A stretch of 64,000 nucleotides of DNA. It comes from Pseudomonas atagonensis. Lineage in GTDB: Bacteria; Pseudomonadota; Gammaproteobacteria; Pseudomonadales; Pseudomonadaceae. The translations under genes and the position numbers were made by a program. How positions within the stretch are numbered: the first letter of the stretch is position 1; the number at the start of each line of letters is the position of its first letter. The notes below the pieces were generated by a model. It did not search any database. It was not told where the DNA came from and saw nothing but the letters and a program-made list of their open reading frames with translations. Positions 28,666-37,915 of this stretch are shown here, piece by piece. The stretch spans positions 1-64,000 of the forward strand of contig NZ_VXCA01000026.1 of NCBI RefSeq assembly GCF_011369485.1. The letters are read 5' to 3'.

Positions 28666-29655
28666 ATGCAAAGCAGCAGCAACCTATTTCCTGTCGCCCT
28701 GATCAGCGCCGAACGGCGCGGCGATCTGAGCGAAGACGTTTATCGTTTGAAACCCGGCAACAGCCCTGACTGGTCTGTGGAAATCGCCGTCACCCGACTG
28801 GGGCTGGCAGATGAGCCGGCGGCCCGTGGCGTGCCGGTGATTTTGCTGCACGGCAGTTTTTCCAATCGGCGCTTCTGGTTTTCACCCAAAGGTCTGGGGC
28901 TTGGCGCCTACCTGACGCGATTGGGTTTCGACGTGTGGATTCCGGAGATGCGCGGCCACGGCTTGTCGCAACGCAACGAGGAATACCGGCGCAATCGCGT
29001 TGCCGACTACGCTCGCTACGATTTGCCGGCGATTGCCGCATTCGTGCGTGAGCAGAGCGGGCAGGTGCCGCACTGGATTGGCCATTCGCTGGGCGGCATC
29101 ACGTTGGCCGCCGCGTTGGGTGGCGAATACCTGGGCGAGCCGGCAGTGGCCTCGGCAGCGTTTTTCGGCACACAAGTCAGCCGTACTTACTGGCCGCTGA
29201 AAATCCCGCCGGTGGAGTGGAGCGGGCGCTTCATTCTCAAGCGTTTTGCGCAGTTGTCCGGTTCACGTCTCAAGCGCGGCCCTGAAGACGAGCCGATCGG
29301 TCTGGCCATCGAAAGCATGCGCTGGTACGGCCTGTTCGGCCGATTTGGCGACAAGGACAAGGATTGGTGGGCCGGTCTTGCCGAGGTGCAGGTGCCGGTA
29401 CTGGCGGTGAGCGCGGCGGGGGATCATCAGGATCCGGCCTGGGCCTGTCGCAAACTGTTCGAGCAGATCGGTTCCGAACACAAGCAGTTCATCAATCTGG
29501 GGCGCGAACACGGTTTTGCCGATAATTTCGGTCATGTCGAAATGTTGGTGAGCAAAGCGGCGCAGACTGAAGTGTGGCCGCTGGTGGCGCGTTGGCTGAA
29601 CGATCAGCAGACGCCGTTACTGGGCGAGAAGCCAGATCTGGCTGCGGCAGTCTAA
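28666..29655 (+). CDS. Alpha/beta-hydrolase (esterase/lipase-like)
   Basis: A 329-residue alpha/beta-hydrolase fold protein. LLHGSFSNRRFW forms the oxyanion region, GHSLGG holds the nucleophile Ser, and the expected acid and base lie in AAGDHQDPAW and GREHGFADNFGH. There is no signal peptide, so it is cytoplasmic. The start ATG 28666 is internal to a frame that opens at a TTG five codons above. It sits between ppsA and rraA, as I recall for P. aeruginosa PA1771. The substrate is unknown. Confidence 0.85.
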   Translation: MQSSSNLFPVALISAERRGDLSEDVYRLKPGNSPDWSVEIAVTRLGLADEPAARGVPVILLHGSFSNRRFWFSPKGLGLGAYLTRLGFDVWIPEMRGHGLSQRNEEYRRNRVADYARYDLPAIAAFVREQSGQVPHWIGHSLGGITLAAALGGEYLGEPAVASAAFFGTQVSRTYWPLKIPPVEWSGRFILKRFAQLSGSRLKRGPEDEPIGLAIESMRWYGLFGRFGDKDKDWWAGLAEVQVPVLAVSAAGDHQDPAWACRKLFEQIGSEHKQFINLGREHGFADNFGHVEMLVSKAAQTEVWPLVARWLNDQQTPLLGEKPDLAAAV

Positions 29656-29881
29656 GCCGCAGGCGCTGAAGAGGGCATTTCGTTCGGGTCGTCTTGCGGC
29701 TAAGATATGACGCATTGTGCGGTTCTGGTCATATTTGGTGGCTGTTTAGCTATTACGTTTCAGGGTTTGTTCAGGTTCGTTCAGCGACCATGGGATGGAC
29801 TAAGGTAAACAGCGACTGCCGGAACTCGTCTCTTCAGAGTGCGTCATCCTTGATCGTCTTCCTTTTTACAGGAGTTTTTCG

Positions 29882-30373
29882 ATGAACCATTACCTTACGC
29901 CTGACCTGTGCGACGCTTATCCGGAGCTGGTGCAGGTGCTGGAACCGATGTTCAGCAATTTCGGCGGCCGTGATTCGTTTGGCGGCGAAATCGTGACCAT
30001 CAAGTGCTTCGAAGACAACTCGCTGGTCAAGGAACAAGCGGAACTCAAGGGCAACGGCAAGGTGCTGGTTGTCGATGGTGGCGGTTCCCTGCGCCGTGCG
30101 TTGCTGGGCGACATGATCGCCGAAAAAGCCGCTAAAAACGGTTGGGAAGGGCTGGTGATCTACGGTTGCATCCGCGACGTGGACGTTATTGCCCAGACTG
30201 ATCTGGGCGTGCAGGCATTGGCCAGCCACCCGATGAAGACTGAAAAGCGTGGCATCGGTGATCTCAACGTCCCTGTGACGTTCGCCGGCGTGACGTTCCA
30301 CCCGGGCCACTACCTTTATGCGGACAACAACGGCGTGATCGTTTCGCCGAGCCCGCTGAAGATGCCTGAATAA
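29882..30373 (+). CDS. rraA: RraA-family protein (RNase E activity regulator / HMG aldolase-like)
   Basis: A 163-residue RraA-fold protein. GGSLRRALLGDMIAEKA and GLVIYGCIRDVD are family motifs. The Arg-Asp pair of GCIRD is also the metal and substrate site in 4-hydroxy-4-methyl-2-oxoglutarate aldolases, which share the fold, so sequence alone does not separate an RNase E inhibitor from an aldolase. The short length and housekeeping neighbours favour RraA. A strong AGGAG precedes ATG 29882, and the 226-bp gap upstream should hold its promoter. Confidence 0.85.
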   Translation: MNHYLTPDLCDAYPELVQVLEPMFSNFGGRDSFGGEIVTIKCFEDNSLVKEQAELKGNGKVLVVDGGGSLRRALLGDMIAEKAAKNGWEGLVIYGCIRDVDVIAQTDLGVQALASHPMKTEKRGIGDLNVPVTFAGVTFHPGHYLYADNNGVIVSPSPLKMPE

Positions 30374-30395
30374 GATTTTCGACAAAGGGATGCGG

Positions 30396-31391
30396 ATGTT
30401 CGAGGAAGAAAACGCGCAATGGGGGCTGGTGCATGCCCTGGTGCTGGACGGTAAAGGCGGTGCGCGTTCGATAGCCCGGACTGAACTCGACGAATTGCAG
30501 CTACAGGCCCATGAAAGCCTGTGGCTGCATTGGGATCGCAGTCATCCGCAAACCCAGACCTGGCTGCGCAAATCCAGTGGTCTCAACGAATTCACCTGCG
30601 ACCTGCTGCTGGAAGAAAACACCCGACCGCGCCTGTTGCCGCTGCCCGATTCCGAGCTGCTGCTGTTCCTGCGTGGGGTCAATCTCAATCCGGGTGCCGA
30701 ACCTGAAGACATGGTCTCGGTGCGGATTTTCGCTTCCGCCCAGCGGGTGATTTCTCTCCGTCTGCGTCCGTTGCGCGCCACCGATGAGTTGTTGGCTGAA
30801 TTGGCGGAGGGTCAAGGCCCGAAAACCTCGTCTGAACTCATCCTTTATCTGGCGCAGTTCCTCACCAACAAGGTGCAGGATCTGGTCACTTGCCTCTCGG
30901 AAATCGCCGACGAGGAAGAAGAAAAGATGGATGCCGACGAACGGTATACCCCGGAGCACGGATCGATTTTGCACATCCGGCGCAGGGCGGCCGGACTGAA
31001 GCGTTTTCTGGCTCCGCAGCGAGATATCTTCGGTCAGCTGACACGGATCAAAATGCCGTGGTTCGTCGACGACGATGCTGATTACTGGAACGAATTGAAC
31101 AACAGCCTGACGCGCTATCTTGAAGAACTCGAATTGACCCGAGAGCGCGTGGGGCTTGTCCTGGAGGCTGAAGACCGGCGTTTGAGCGTGCGCATGAATC
31201 GCACGATGTACCGCTTCGGGATCATCACCGGGATTTTTCTGCCGATGAGTTTTCTCACCGGCCTGCTCGGCATCAACGTCGGTGGCATTCCGCTGTCCGG
31301 GAGTCCTTATGGCTTCCTCGTGGCGTGCCTGCTGATGGTGTCGGTGGCCCTCGGACAATGGTGGTTGTTCCGCCGTTTGCGCTGGGTCTGA
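30396..31391 (+). CDS. cmaX: CorA-like divalent metal transporter (CmaX/ZntB type)
   Basis: A protein of about 331 residues with a long cytoplasmic helical domain and two C-terminal membrane segments. The signature after the first is GIN (LLGINVGGIPL) instead of the GMN of classical CorA; this variant is typical of ZntB-like zinc transporters. ATG 30396 is preferred over ATG 30390 because AAGGG is then correctly spaced. It starts the cmaX-crfX-cmpX-sigX-oprF block, which in P. aeruginosa belongs to the SigX and envelope-stress regulon. Confidence 0.88.
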   Translation: MFEEENAQWGLVHALVLDGKGGARSIARTELDELQLQAHESLWLHWDRSHPQTQTWLRKSSGLNEFTCDLLLEENTRPRLLPLPDSELLLFLRGVNLNPGAEPEDMVSVRIFASAQRVISLRLRPLRATDELLAELAEGQGPKTSSELILYLAQFLTNKVQDLVTCLSEIADEEEEKMDADERYTPEHGSILHIRRRAAGLKRFLAPQRDIFGQLTRIKMPWFVDDDADYWNELNNSLTRYLEELELTRERVGLVLEAEDRRLSVRMNRTMYRFGIITGIFLPMSFLTGLLGINVGGIPLSGSPYGFLVACLLMVSVALGQWWLFRRLRWV

Positions 31392-31454
31392 CCATGCCGT
31401 ATGTGACCCGACCAAATTGGCCCGCGTCTTTCACAGACATCACGAGAGGTGCGT

Positions 31455-31703
31455 ATGCACGATCCGTTTGAACAGTCTTTGCGCGACATGCTCAACGCTT
31501 CGCCGTCCAGCCGCGACGACGATGCCTGTCTGGGCCGCGTACTCAAAACCGCCAACCGCCAGGTCGGCGCCGGCGATCTGTTCAGCCTGCTGGGCCGCTG
31601 GTTGCCCGCGCTGATGATCGCCCTGAATAATGGATCGGCGCATGTCTCGCCGGTATCCCGTCTTCGTAAACCTACCGCTCGCACTGCTGATAAGGCTGAT
31701 TGA
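31455..31703 (+). CDS. crfX: CrfX, small protein of the cmaX-crfX-cmpX unit
   Basis: An 82-residue protein identified by position between cmaX and cmpX and by its N-terminus (MHDPFEQSLRDMLNASPS). A short hydrophobic stretch (LFSLLGRWLPALMIAL) could associate with the membrane. ATG 31455 has GAGAGG upstream. Its stop codon lies two bases before the cmpX start, so the two are probably coupled. Function is unknown. Confidence 0.8.
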   Translation: MHDPFEQSLRDMLNASPSSRDDDACLGRVLKTANRQVGAGDLFSLLGRWLPALMIALNNGSAHVSPVSRLRKPTARTADKAD

Positions 31704-31705
31704 AT

Positions 31706-32530
31706 ATGGAACTTGATCTCTGGACTCAGAGCCTCGTCACTGCAATGACTGCGTTGTGGACCAAAGTCGCGAATTTCATTCCGAACCTGTTCGGCGCACT
31801 GGTCGTGCTGCTGTTGGGTTTCGTCGTGGCCAAGTTGCTCGATACCTTGCTGTCCAAACTGCTGGCCAAACTGGGTCTCGATCGCCTGATGGGCGGTACC
31901 GGGCTGACCAAATTAATGTCGCGTGCGGGGCTGCAGGTGCCGATCTCGACACTGATCGGCAAGATCGTCTACTGGTTCGTTCTGCTTATTTTTCTGGTTT
32001 CTGCAGCAGAATCCCTTGGCCTTGAGCGAGTTTCAGCTACGCTCGATATGCTGGCGTTGTATTTGCCGAAAGTCTTCGGCGCCGCGCTGGTCTTGCTAGT
32101 GGGGGTTTTGCTCGCGCAACTGGCCAATGGGCTGGTGCGCGGGGCGGCAGAAGGCGTAGGCCTGGACTACGCTTCCGGATTGGGGCGAATTGCTCAGGGG
32201 CTGGTGATCATCATCAGCATCTCGGTCGCGATCAGTCAGCTTGAGGTCAAGACTGACCTGCTGAACCATGTGATCGTCATTGTTTTGATTACCGTTGGTC
32301 TGGCGGTTGCGCTGGCCATGGGTCTGGGAAGCCGGGAAATTGCCGGTCAGATTCTTGCGGGAATCTATGTGCGTGAGTTGTATCAGGTTGGGCAACAAGT
32401 GCGTGTTGGCGAGGTCGAAGGCCAGATCGAAGAGATCGGCACGGTTAAAACCACATTGCTGACCGATGAGGGTGAGCTAGTCTCTCTCTCCAATCGGATC
32501 CTGCTGGAACAGCATGTGAGTAGCCGCTAA
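31706..32530 (+). CDS. cmpX: CmpX, mechanosensitive-channel-like membrane protein
   Basis: A 274-residue inner-membrane protein with about five hydrophobic segments. Two repeated conserved TM-helix units come first, then a small soluble beta domain (VRVGEVEGQIEEIGTVKTTLL), the MscS-type end. LALAMGLGSREIAGQILAGI resembles the pore helix of small mechanosensitive channels. In P. aeruginosa, cmpX loss is linked to envelope stress and SigX activity. A structured 90-bp gap separates it from sigX. Confidence 0.88.
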   Translation: MELDLWTQSLVTAMTALWTKVANFIPNLFGALVVLLLGFVVAKLLDTLLSKLLAKLGLDRLMGGTGLTKLMSRAGLQVPISTLIGKIVYWFVLLIFLVSAAESLGLERVSATLDMLALYLPKVFGAALVLLVGVLLAQLANGLVRGAAEGVGLDYASGLGRIAQGLVIIISISVAISQLEVKTDLLNHVIVIVLITVGLAVALAMGLGSREIAGQILAGIYVRELYQVGQQVRVGEVEGQIEEIGTVKTTLLTDEGELVSLSNRILLEQHVSSR

Positions 32531-32554
32531 TCCGGCAAACCCTGCTAATGTATG

Positions 32555-32590
32555 CCGCCGCAAAACGCCAGCTGATGCTGGTTGCGGTGG
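32555..32590 (+). promoter_or_regulatory. Two-part hairpin upstream of sigX
   Basis: An outer stem (CCGCCGCAA with TTGCGGTGG) encloses an inner one (CCAGC with GCTGG, loop TGAT). It ends 30 bp before the TTG start of sigX and has no T-tract. It may shape translation or stability of sigX mRNA. Confidence 0.4.
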
Positions 32591-32620
32591 ACATTGACCT
32601 GACTGTCGGCACGACTTGTT

Positions 32621-33211
32621 TTGAATAAAGCCCATACGCTATCCACGCGCTACGACCCCCGCGAGCTCTCTGATGAGGAGTTGGTCGCGCGCTCGCATAC
32701 CGAGCTGTTTCACGTGACGCGCGCCTATGAAGAGTTGATGCGGCGTTACCAGCGAACATTATTTAACGTCTGCGCGAGATATCTTGGGAACGATCGCGAT
32801 GCAGACGATGTCTGTCAGGAAGTCATGTTGAAGGTGCTGTATGGCCTGAAGAACTTCGAGGGGAAATCGAAGTTCAAAACGTGGCTCTACAGCATCACGT
32901 ACAACGAATGTATTACGCAGTATCGGAAAGAACGGCGAAAGCGTCGCTTGATGGACGCATTGAGTCTTGACCCCCTCGAGGAAGCGTCCGAAGAAAAGGC
33001 GCCCAAACCCGAGGAGAAGGGCGGGCTTGATCGCTGGCTGGTGTATGTGAACCCGATTGACCGCGAAATTCTGGTGCTACGATTTGTCGCAGAGCTGGAA
33101 TTTCAAGAGATCGCAGACATCATGCACATGGGTTTGAGTGCGACAAAAATGCGTTACAAACGTGCTCTAGATAAATTGCGTGAGAAATTTGCAGGCATTG
33201 CTGAAACTTAG
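32621..33211 (+). CDS. sigX: ECF sigma factor SigX
   Basis: A 196-residue extracytoplasmic-function sigma factor. Region 2 has LGNDRDADDVCQEVMLKV; region 4 has PIDREILVLRFVAELEFQEI and an HTH ending KMRYKRALDKL. The start is TTG 32621, which gives MNKAHTLSTRYDPRELSDEE; no ATG or clear ribosome-binding site fits better. In pseudomonads SigX drives oprF, encoded next, and membrane-lipid and envelope functions. No anti-sigma gene is adjacent, which is normal for this locus. Confidence 0.95.
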   Translation: MNKAHTLSTRYDPRELSDEELVARSHTELFHVTRAYEELMRRYQRTLFNVCARYLGNDRDADDVCQEVMLKVLYGLKNFEGKSKFKTWLYSITYNECITQYRKERRKRRLMDALSLDPLEEASEEKAPKPEEKGGLDRWLVYVNPIDREILVLRFVAELEFQEIADIMHMGLSATKMRYKRALDKLREKFAGIAET

Positions 33212-33318
33212 TTCGGCGCAAATATCTCTTACGTGTAGGCAAGTTCTGATAGACTTGCCGCCGAGTTGTCCCCCGGTTTGCGGGACTGCTTCACAATCAC
33301 CAGATGGGGATTTAACGG

Positions 33319-34353
33319 ATGAAACTGAAAAACACCTTGGGCTTGGCCATTGGTTCTCTGATTGCCGCCACTTCGTTCGGCGCTCTGGCACAAGGCCAAG
33401 GCGCAGTTGAAATCGAAGGCTTCGCAAAGAAAGAACAATTCGACAGCGCTCGTAACTTCAAAAACAACGGCAACCTGTTCGGTGGTTCGGTTGGTTACTT
33501 CCTGACCGACGACGTTGAACTGCGTCTGGGCTACGACGAAGTGCACAACGTGCGTTCCGACGACGGCCGTAACATCAAGGGCGCCAACACCGCTCTGGAC
33601 GCTCTGTACCACTTCAACAACCCAGGCGACATGGTTCGTCCATACGTTTCGGCTGGTTTCTCCGATCAGAGCATCGGTCAGAACGGTTCCAGCGGTCGTG
33701 ACCGCTCCACCTTCGCCAACGTTGGCGCTGGTGCAAAACTGTACTTCACCGAAAACTTCTACGCCCGTGCCGGCGTTGAAGCTCAGTACAACATCGACCA
33801 GGGCGACACCGAGTGGGCTCCTAGCGTCGGTATCGGTGTGAACTTCGGTGGCGGCTCCAAGCCTGCTGCTGCTCCAGTTCCAGCACCAGCTGAAGTCTGC
33901 TCCGACAGCGACAACGATGGCGTTTGCGACAACGTTGACAAGTGCCCAGACACCCCAGCCAACGTAACTGTTGACGCTGACGGCTGCCCGGCAGTTGCTG
34001 AAGTTGTTCGTGTTGAGCTGGACGTCAAGTTCGACTTCGACAAGTCGGTTGTGAAGCCAAACAGCTACGGCGACATCAAGAACCTGGCTGACTTCATGAA
34101 GCAGTACCCATCGACCACCACTACTGTTGAAGGTCACACTGACTCCGTCGGTCCTGACGCTTACAACCAGAAACTGTCCGAGCGTCGTGCAAACGCCGTT
34201 AAGCAAGTTCTGACCAACCAGTACGGTGTTGAATCGTCCCGCGTTCAGTCTGTTGGCTACGGCGAATCCCGCCCGGTTGCTGACAACAAAACTGAAGCTG
34301 GCCGTGCTGTTAACCGTCGCGTAGAAGCGCAGGTTGAAGCTCAAGCTAAGTAA
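33319..34353 (+). CDS. oprF: Major outer-membrane porin OprF
   Basis: A 344-residue OmpA-family porin. The signal peptide ends at ATSFGALA (residue 24), followed by an eight-stranded barrel to about residue 180. A Pro/Ala linker and a Cys-containing calcium-type repeat (DSDNDGVCDNVDKCPDTPAN) come next. The OmpA-like peptidoglycan-binding domain has FDFDKSVV and EGHTDSVGPDAYNQKLSERR. Codon use is strongly biased, as expected for an abundant protein. In relatives it is transcribed from its own SigX-dependent and housekeeping promoters in the 107-bp gap. Confidence 0.97.
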   Translation: MKLKNTLGLAIGSLIAATSFGALAQGQGAVEIEGFAKKEQFDSARNFKNNGNLFGGSVGYFLTDDVELRLGYDEVHNVRSDDGRNIKGANTALDALYHFNNPGDMVRPYVSAGFSDQSIGQNGSSGRDRSTFANVGAGAKLYFTENFYARAGVEAQYNIDQGDTEWAPSVGIGVNFGGGSKPAAAPVPAPAEVCSDSDNDGVCDNVDKCPDTPANVTVDADGCPAVAEVVRVELDVKFDFDKSVVKPNSYGDIKNLADFMKQYPSTTTTVEGHTDSVGPDAYNQKLSERRANAVKQVLTNQYGVESSRVQSVGYGESRPVADNKTEAGRAVNRRVEAQVEAQAK

Positions 34354-34370
34354 TTAGCTGCCGCTACGAG

Positions 34371-34400
34371 AAAAGCCCGGCTCAGGCCGGGCTTTTCTTT
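34371..34400 (+). terminator. Strong intrinsic terminator of oprF
   Basis: AAAAGCCCGGC and GCCGGGCTTTT form a perfect 11-bp stem with a TCAG loop, then more T. The A-tract on the left could also serve cobA on the other strand. Confidence 0.9.
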
Positions 34401-34443
34401 GTCTGCGATTTGAGTTTCCAGCATTGAAAAGGTCAGGTGAATC

Positions 34444-35187
34444 CTACATTGAGGCTACACGCGTCTTGCTGGCTTGCTCCGCATACACCGCCACCGCGCC
34501 GATCACCAATATCGCCGGGCTCTTCAATTGAAATCTGTAGGCGTCCTCGTTCATTGCTGTCAGATCGCTCCGACATTCCCGCTGCTCCGGCAACGACGCA
34601 TTTTCGATCATCGCCACTGGCGTATCCGCTGCCATCCCGCCCGCCAGCAACTGATCGCGAATCTCCCCCAGCTTGGCCACACCCATGTAAATCACCAGTG
34701 TCGTGCCTCCCTGTGCCAGCGCCTGCCAGTTCAACTGGCTGTCGTCCTGGGTGTGAGCCGTCACCAGCGTCACCCCGCGAGCGACCCCGCGCAGCGTCAG
34801 CGGAATATCGCACTGCGTCGCTCCCGCCAATCCTGCGGTGATGCCGTTGACCAGCTCGACCTCAACCCCACGTTCACGCAACCACTGCGCTTCTTCTCCA
34901 CCGCGACCAAAAATGCACGGATCGCCGCCCTTGAGTCGCACCACACACTTTCCATGACGGGCATATCGCAACATCAGCCGGTGAATAAACGCCTGCGGGG
35001 TGGATCGGCAGCCGCCACGTTTACCCACTGCAATGATTCGCGCGCCAGCGCAATGTTCCAGCACCGCGTCGTTGACCAGGTCATCGATCAGCACGACATC
35101 GGCCTCACGCAAGGCGCGTACCGCTTTGAGGGTCAACAATTCCGGGTCACCGGGGCCAGCGCCCACCAGCCAGACTTTTGCATTCAT
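34444..35187 (-). CDS. cobA: Uroporphyrinogen-III C-methyltransferase
   Basis: A 247-residue SAM-dependent enzyme that methylates uroporphyrinogen III to precorrin-2, the precursor of siroheme. VGAGPGDPELLTLKA at the N-terminus and RLKGGDPCIFGRGGEEA are family signatures. It lies 13 bp downstream of the nitrate reductase gene, at the end of the nirB-nirD operon. That placement supplies siroheme for NirB. It has no CysG-type dehydrogenase domain, so other enzymes must finish siroheme. Confidence 0.95.
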   Translation of the reverse strand: MNAKVWLVGAGPGDPELLTLKAVRALREADVVLIDDLVNDAVLEHCAGARIIAVGKRGGCRSTPQAFIHRLMLRYARHGKCVVRLKGGDPCIFGRGGEEAQWLRERGVEVELVNGITAGLAGATQCDIPLTLRGVARGVTLVTAHTQDDSQLNWQALAQGGTTLVIYMGVAKLGEIRDQLLAGGMAADTPVAMIENASLPEQRECRSDLTAMNEDAYRFQLKSPAILVIGAVAVYAEQASKTRVASM

Positions 35188-35200
35188 GCTGTTTTCCTCA

Positions 35201-37915
35201 TCAGTTGACGGCGATCGGCTGCAGCTCGGCAGCCAGCAAGCGCTTAATCTCCGGGACGCACGAGCCGCATTGCGTGCCGCAGCCCAGCGTGTTTTTCAAA
35301 CCCTGCAAATCCAAGCCTTGGCGAATGCCGGCACTGATCGCGTTAAGGCTGACGTTCTTGCAGTTGCACAGCGTTTTATCCGCAGCGACCTTTCCGGCGA
35401 CGCTGCCCGGTGGTGCGCTCACCGGCGCCAGCAGCCAGCGGCGCAGTTGTTCGTCGGCGCGACCTTCGAGCCACAACCCTTGCAGCCAATGCTGAGCGAG
35501 GGTTTCACCGGCCAGTCGAATCGCGGTGATCCGACCGTTCTCAATACGTACGCGTTTACCGATGGCCCGACGTGGATCGTCATAGGCCAATACCGGGCCG
35601 TCGATCAACGACAGGCAGTGGTCAATTTCACCCAGCAACGCGGGTTCGGGCGCCACGCTGCTGGCTGCACGTATCAACAATGCCGATCGTTCACGTCCGA
35701 CAAGGCTGAGACTCACGTAGGAAAATGCCTCGCAGAGCGGCCGTAACCTTTCGAAATGCTGCTGAACATCTCCTTCGATCAATGCAAAAAGCTGCCAGGG
35801 CAGGTTGACCGGCTCCAGGCGTACACCGCTGTGCTTCAGTTCCGGTTGTTTCGACAGTGGATCGAAGGCCGGCAGGGTCAAGCTGTTCACGCCGCCCTTG
35901 AGAAACCGGTCGCCCCAGTGCATCGGCAAAAAAGCCTGGCCCGGACGCACACTGTCATCGCTGCCGACAGCGACGATCACTGCGCCCCGACGACTTTTGA
36001 GATTGACCAGATCACCGGCCTGCAAGCGGTGTCGTCGCAACTCATCCGGGTGCAGACTGAGTACCGCTTCGCTGACATGCCCGAACAGCTGCGCAGCGGT
36101 GCCGGTGCGGCTCATACCGTGCCATTGGTCACGCAAACGACCGGTGATCAGGGTCAACGGGAAGCGCGCATCACGCTGTTCTCTGGCGGCGCGATACGGG
36201 TCGCTAATGAAGTGCGCCCGACCGTTGGCCGTAGGAAAAACACCGTCCACATACAGCCGTGCTGTTCCTGCGCGGGCGCCGGCGGGGAAGGGCCATTGCT
36301 GCGGTCCGATCTCGTCAATCAGCGCATGACTGATGCCGGACAAATCCAGATCCCGCCCGCGTGTCAGCCCTTTGAATTCATCGAACAACTGTGAAGGCTG
36401 ATCGAACCCGAACAGGCTCGATTCACCGGGGCGCAGACGTTTCTCCAGCCGTTGTGCGAAATCTACCGTGATGGCCCAATCCGCCCGTGCCTCGCCGGGT
36501 GGGAGAATGGCTTTGCGCACGTGAGAAATGCGCCGCTCGGAATTGGTGACAGAGCCTTCCTTCTCGCCCCAACTGGCGGCGGGCAGCAGCAGGTCGGCGA
36601 ACGCAGCAGTTTCGGTGGTGCGAAAGGCTTCTTGCAGAACCACAAACGGGCAAGCCTCCAGCGCTGCCCGCACCGAATGTTGATCAGGCATCGATTGCGC
36701 AGGGTTGGTGCAGGCAATCCACAGCGCCTTGATCTTGCCGCTGCGCACCTGATCGAACAGTTCGATGGCGCTGAGACCGGTGCTTTCCGGCAACCGGTCA
36801 ACGCCCCAATAAGCCGCCACTTCGGCGCGATGTTCAGGGTTGGCGGCCTCGCGGTGGCCGGGTAACAGATTGGACAGGCTGCCGGTTTCACGACCACCCA
36901 TGGCATTCGGCTGACCGGTCAGGGAGAAAGGTCCTGCACCCGGACGGCCGATTTGCCCGGTGGCCAGATGCAGATTGATCAGCGCGCTGTTCTTCGCGCT
37001 GCCGGCGGTGGACTGGTTCAGGCCCATGCACCACAGCGACAGAAAACTCGGCGCGGTGCCGACCCATTCGGCGCACTGCTGCAGTTGCTCGACACTGATC
37101 CCGCACAGCTGGGAAACCATCTGCGGAGTGTAATCGCGTACCAGGTTTTTCAGTTCGGCGAGCCCATCGGTGTGTGCCTGGATGAATTCGCGGTCGACCC
37201 AGTCTTCCCACAACAGCAGGTGCAAAATCCCATGGAACAAGGCGACATCAGTGCCCGGCAGAATCGCCAGATGCAGATCCGCCAGATCGCAGGTATCGGT
37301 ACGGCGCGGATCGATGACGATGACTTTCATCTGTGGACGGCGGGTTTTTGCTTCCTCCAGCCGACGAAACAGCACCGGGTGAGCGTAGGCCATGTTGCTG
37401 CCGACAATCATCACGCAATCACTGAGTTCCAGATCTTCATAGCTGCAGGGCGGTGCATCGGCGCCGAGGCTGCGTTTGTAGCCGACCACCGCTGAAGACA
37501 TGCACAGCCGTGAATTGCTGTCGATGTTGTTGGTGCCGACCAGCGCCCGCGCCAGTTTGTTGAAGGCGTAGTAATCCTCGGTCAGCAACTGCCCGGAAAT
37601 GTAGAACGCCACGCTGTCCGGGCCATGTTCGGCGATGGTGTCAGCAAACACATTGGCGGCGTGCTCCAGCGCGGTAGTCCAATCGGTGCGGCTGCGCGCC
37701 AGCCCCTTGCCCAGACGCAGTTCCGGATACAGCGCGCGGGCTGCAAGATCACCGGTCAGGTGCAAGGTCGAGCCTTTGCTGCACAGTTTGCCGAAGTTGG
37801 CCGGGTGCGCCGGATCGCCGCTGACATCGGAGATCCGCTCGCCGTCATGCTCGATCAGCACGCCGCAGCCGACGCCGCAGTAGCAACAGGTCGAGGCGGT
37901 CGTCTGGCGGTTCAT
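35201..37915 (-). CDS. nasC: Assimilatory nitrate reductase, catalytic subunit with C-terminal BFD domain
   Basis: A 904-residue molybdopterin oxidoreductase that reduces nitrate to nitrite in the cytoplasm. Cys10, Cys13, Cys17 and a Cys in KLCSKGS bind the N-terminal [4Fe-4S] cluster. Mo-bis-MGD domains follow; no Tat signal is present. The last about 60 residues (LCNCKNVSLN, GCGTQCGSCVPE) form a BFD-like [2Fe-2S] domain, as in Klebsiella NasA. Its ATG overlaps the nirD stop by one base (TGATG). Naming varies between species: the symbol nasC follows P. aeruginosa usage as I recall it. Confidence 0.93.
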   Translation of the reverse strand: MNRQTTASTCCYCGVGCGVLIEHDGERISDVSGDPAHPANFGKLCSKGSTLHLTGDLAARALYPELRLGKGLARSRTDWTTALEHAANVFADTIAEHGPDSVAFYISGQLLTEDYYAFNKLARALVGTNNIDSNSRLCMSSAVVGYKRSLGADAPPCSYEDLELSDCVMIVGSNMAYAHPVLFRRLEEAKTRRPQMKVIVIDPRRTDTCDLADLHLAILPGTDVALFHGILHLLLWEDWVDREFIQAHTDGLAELKNLVRDYTPQMVSQLCGISVEQLQQCAEWVGTAPSFLSLWCMGLNQSTAGSAKNSALINLHLATGQIGRPGAGPFSLTGQPNAMGGRETGSLSNLLPGHREAANPEHRAEVAAYWGVDRLPESTGLSAIELFDQVRSGKIKALWIACTNPAQSMPDQHSVRAALEACPFVVLQEAFRTTETAAFADLLLPAASWGEKEGSVTNSERRISHVRKAILPPGEARADWAITVDFAQRLEKRLRPGESSLFGFDQPSQLFDEFKGLTRGRDLDLSGISHALIDEIGPQQWPFPAGARAGTARLYVDGVFPTANGRAHFISDPYRAAREQRDARFPLTLITGRLRDQWHGMSRTGTAAQLFGHVSEAVLSLHPDELRRHRLQAGDLVNLKSRRGAVIVAVGSDDSVRPGQAFLPMHWGDRFLKGGVNSLTLPAFDPLSKQPELKHSGVRLEPVNLPWQLFALIEGDVQQHFERLRPLCEAFSYVSLSLVGRERSALLIRAASSVAPEPALLGEIDHCLSLIDGPVLAYDDPRRAIGKRVRIENGRITAIRLAGETLAQHWLQGLWLEGRADEQLRRWLLAPVSAPPGSVAGKVAADKTLCNCKNVSLNAISAGIRQGLDLQGLKNTLGCGTQCGSCVPEIKRLLAAELQPIAVN

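Noticed and set aside
29694..29885. A 63-codon frame before rraA
   Set aside because: No ribosome-binding site or family character; it overlaps the rraA promoter and start.
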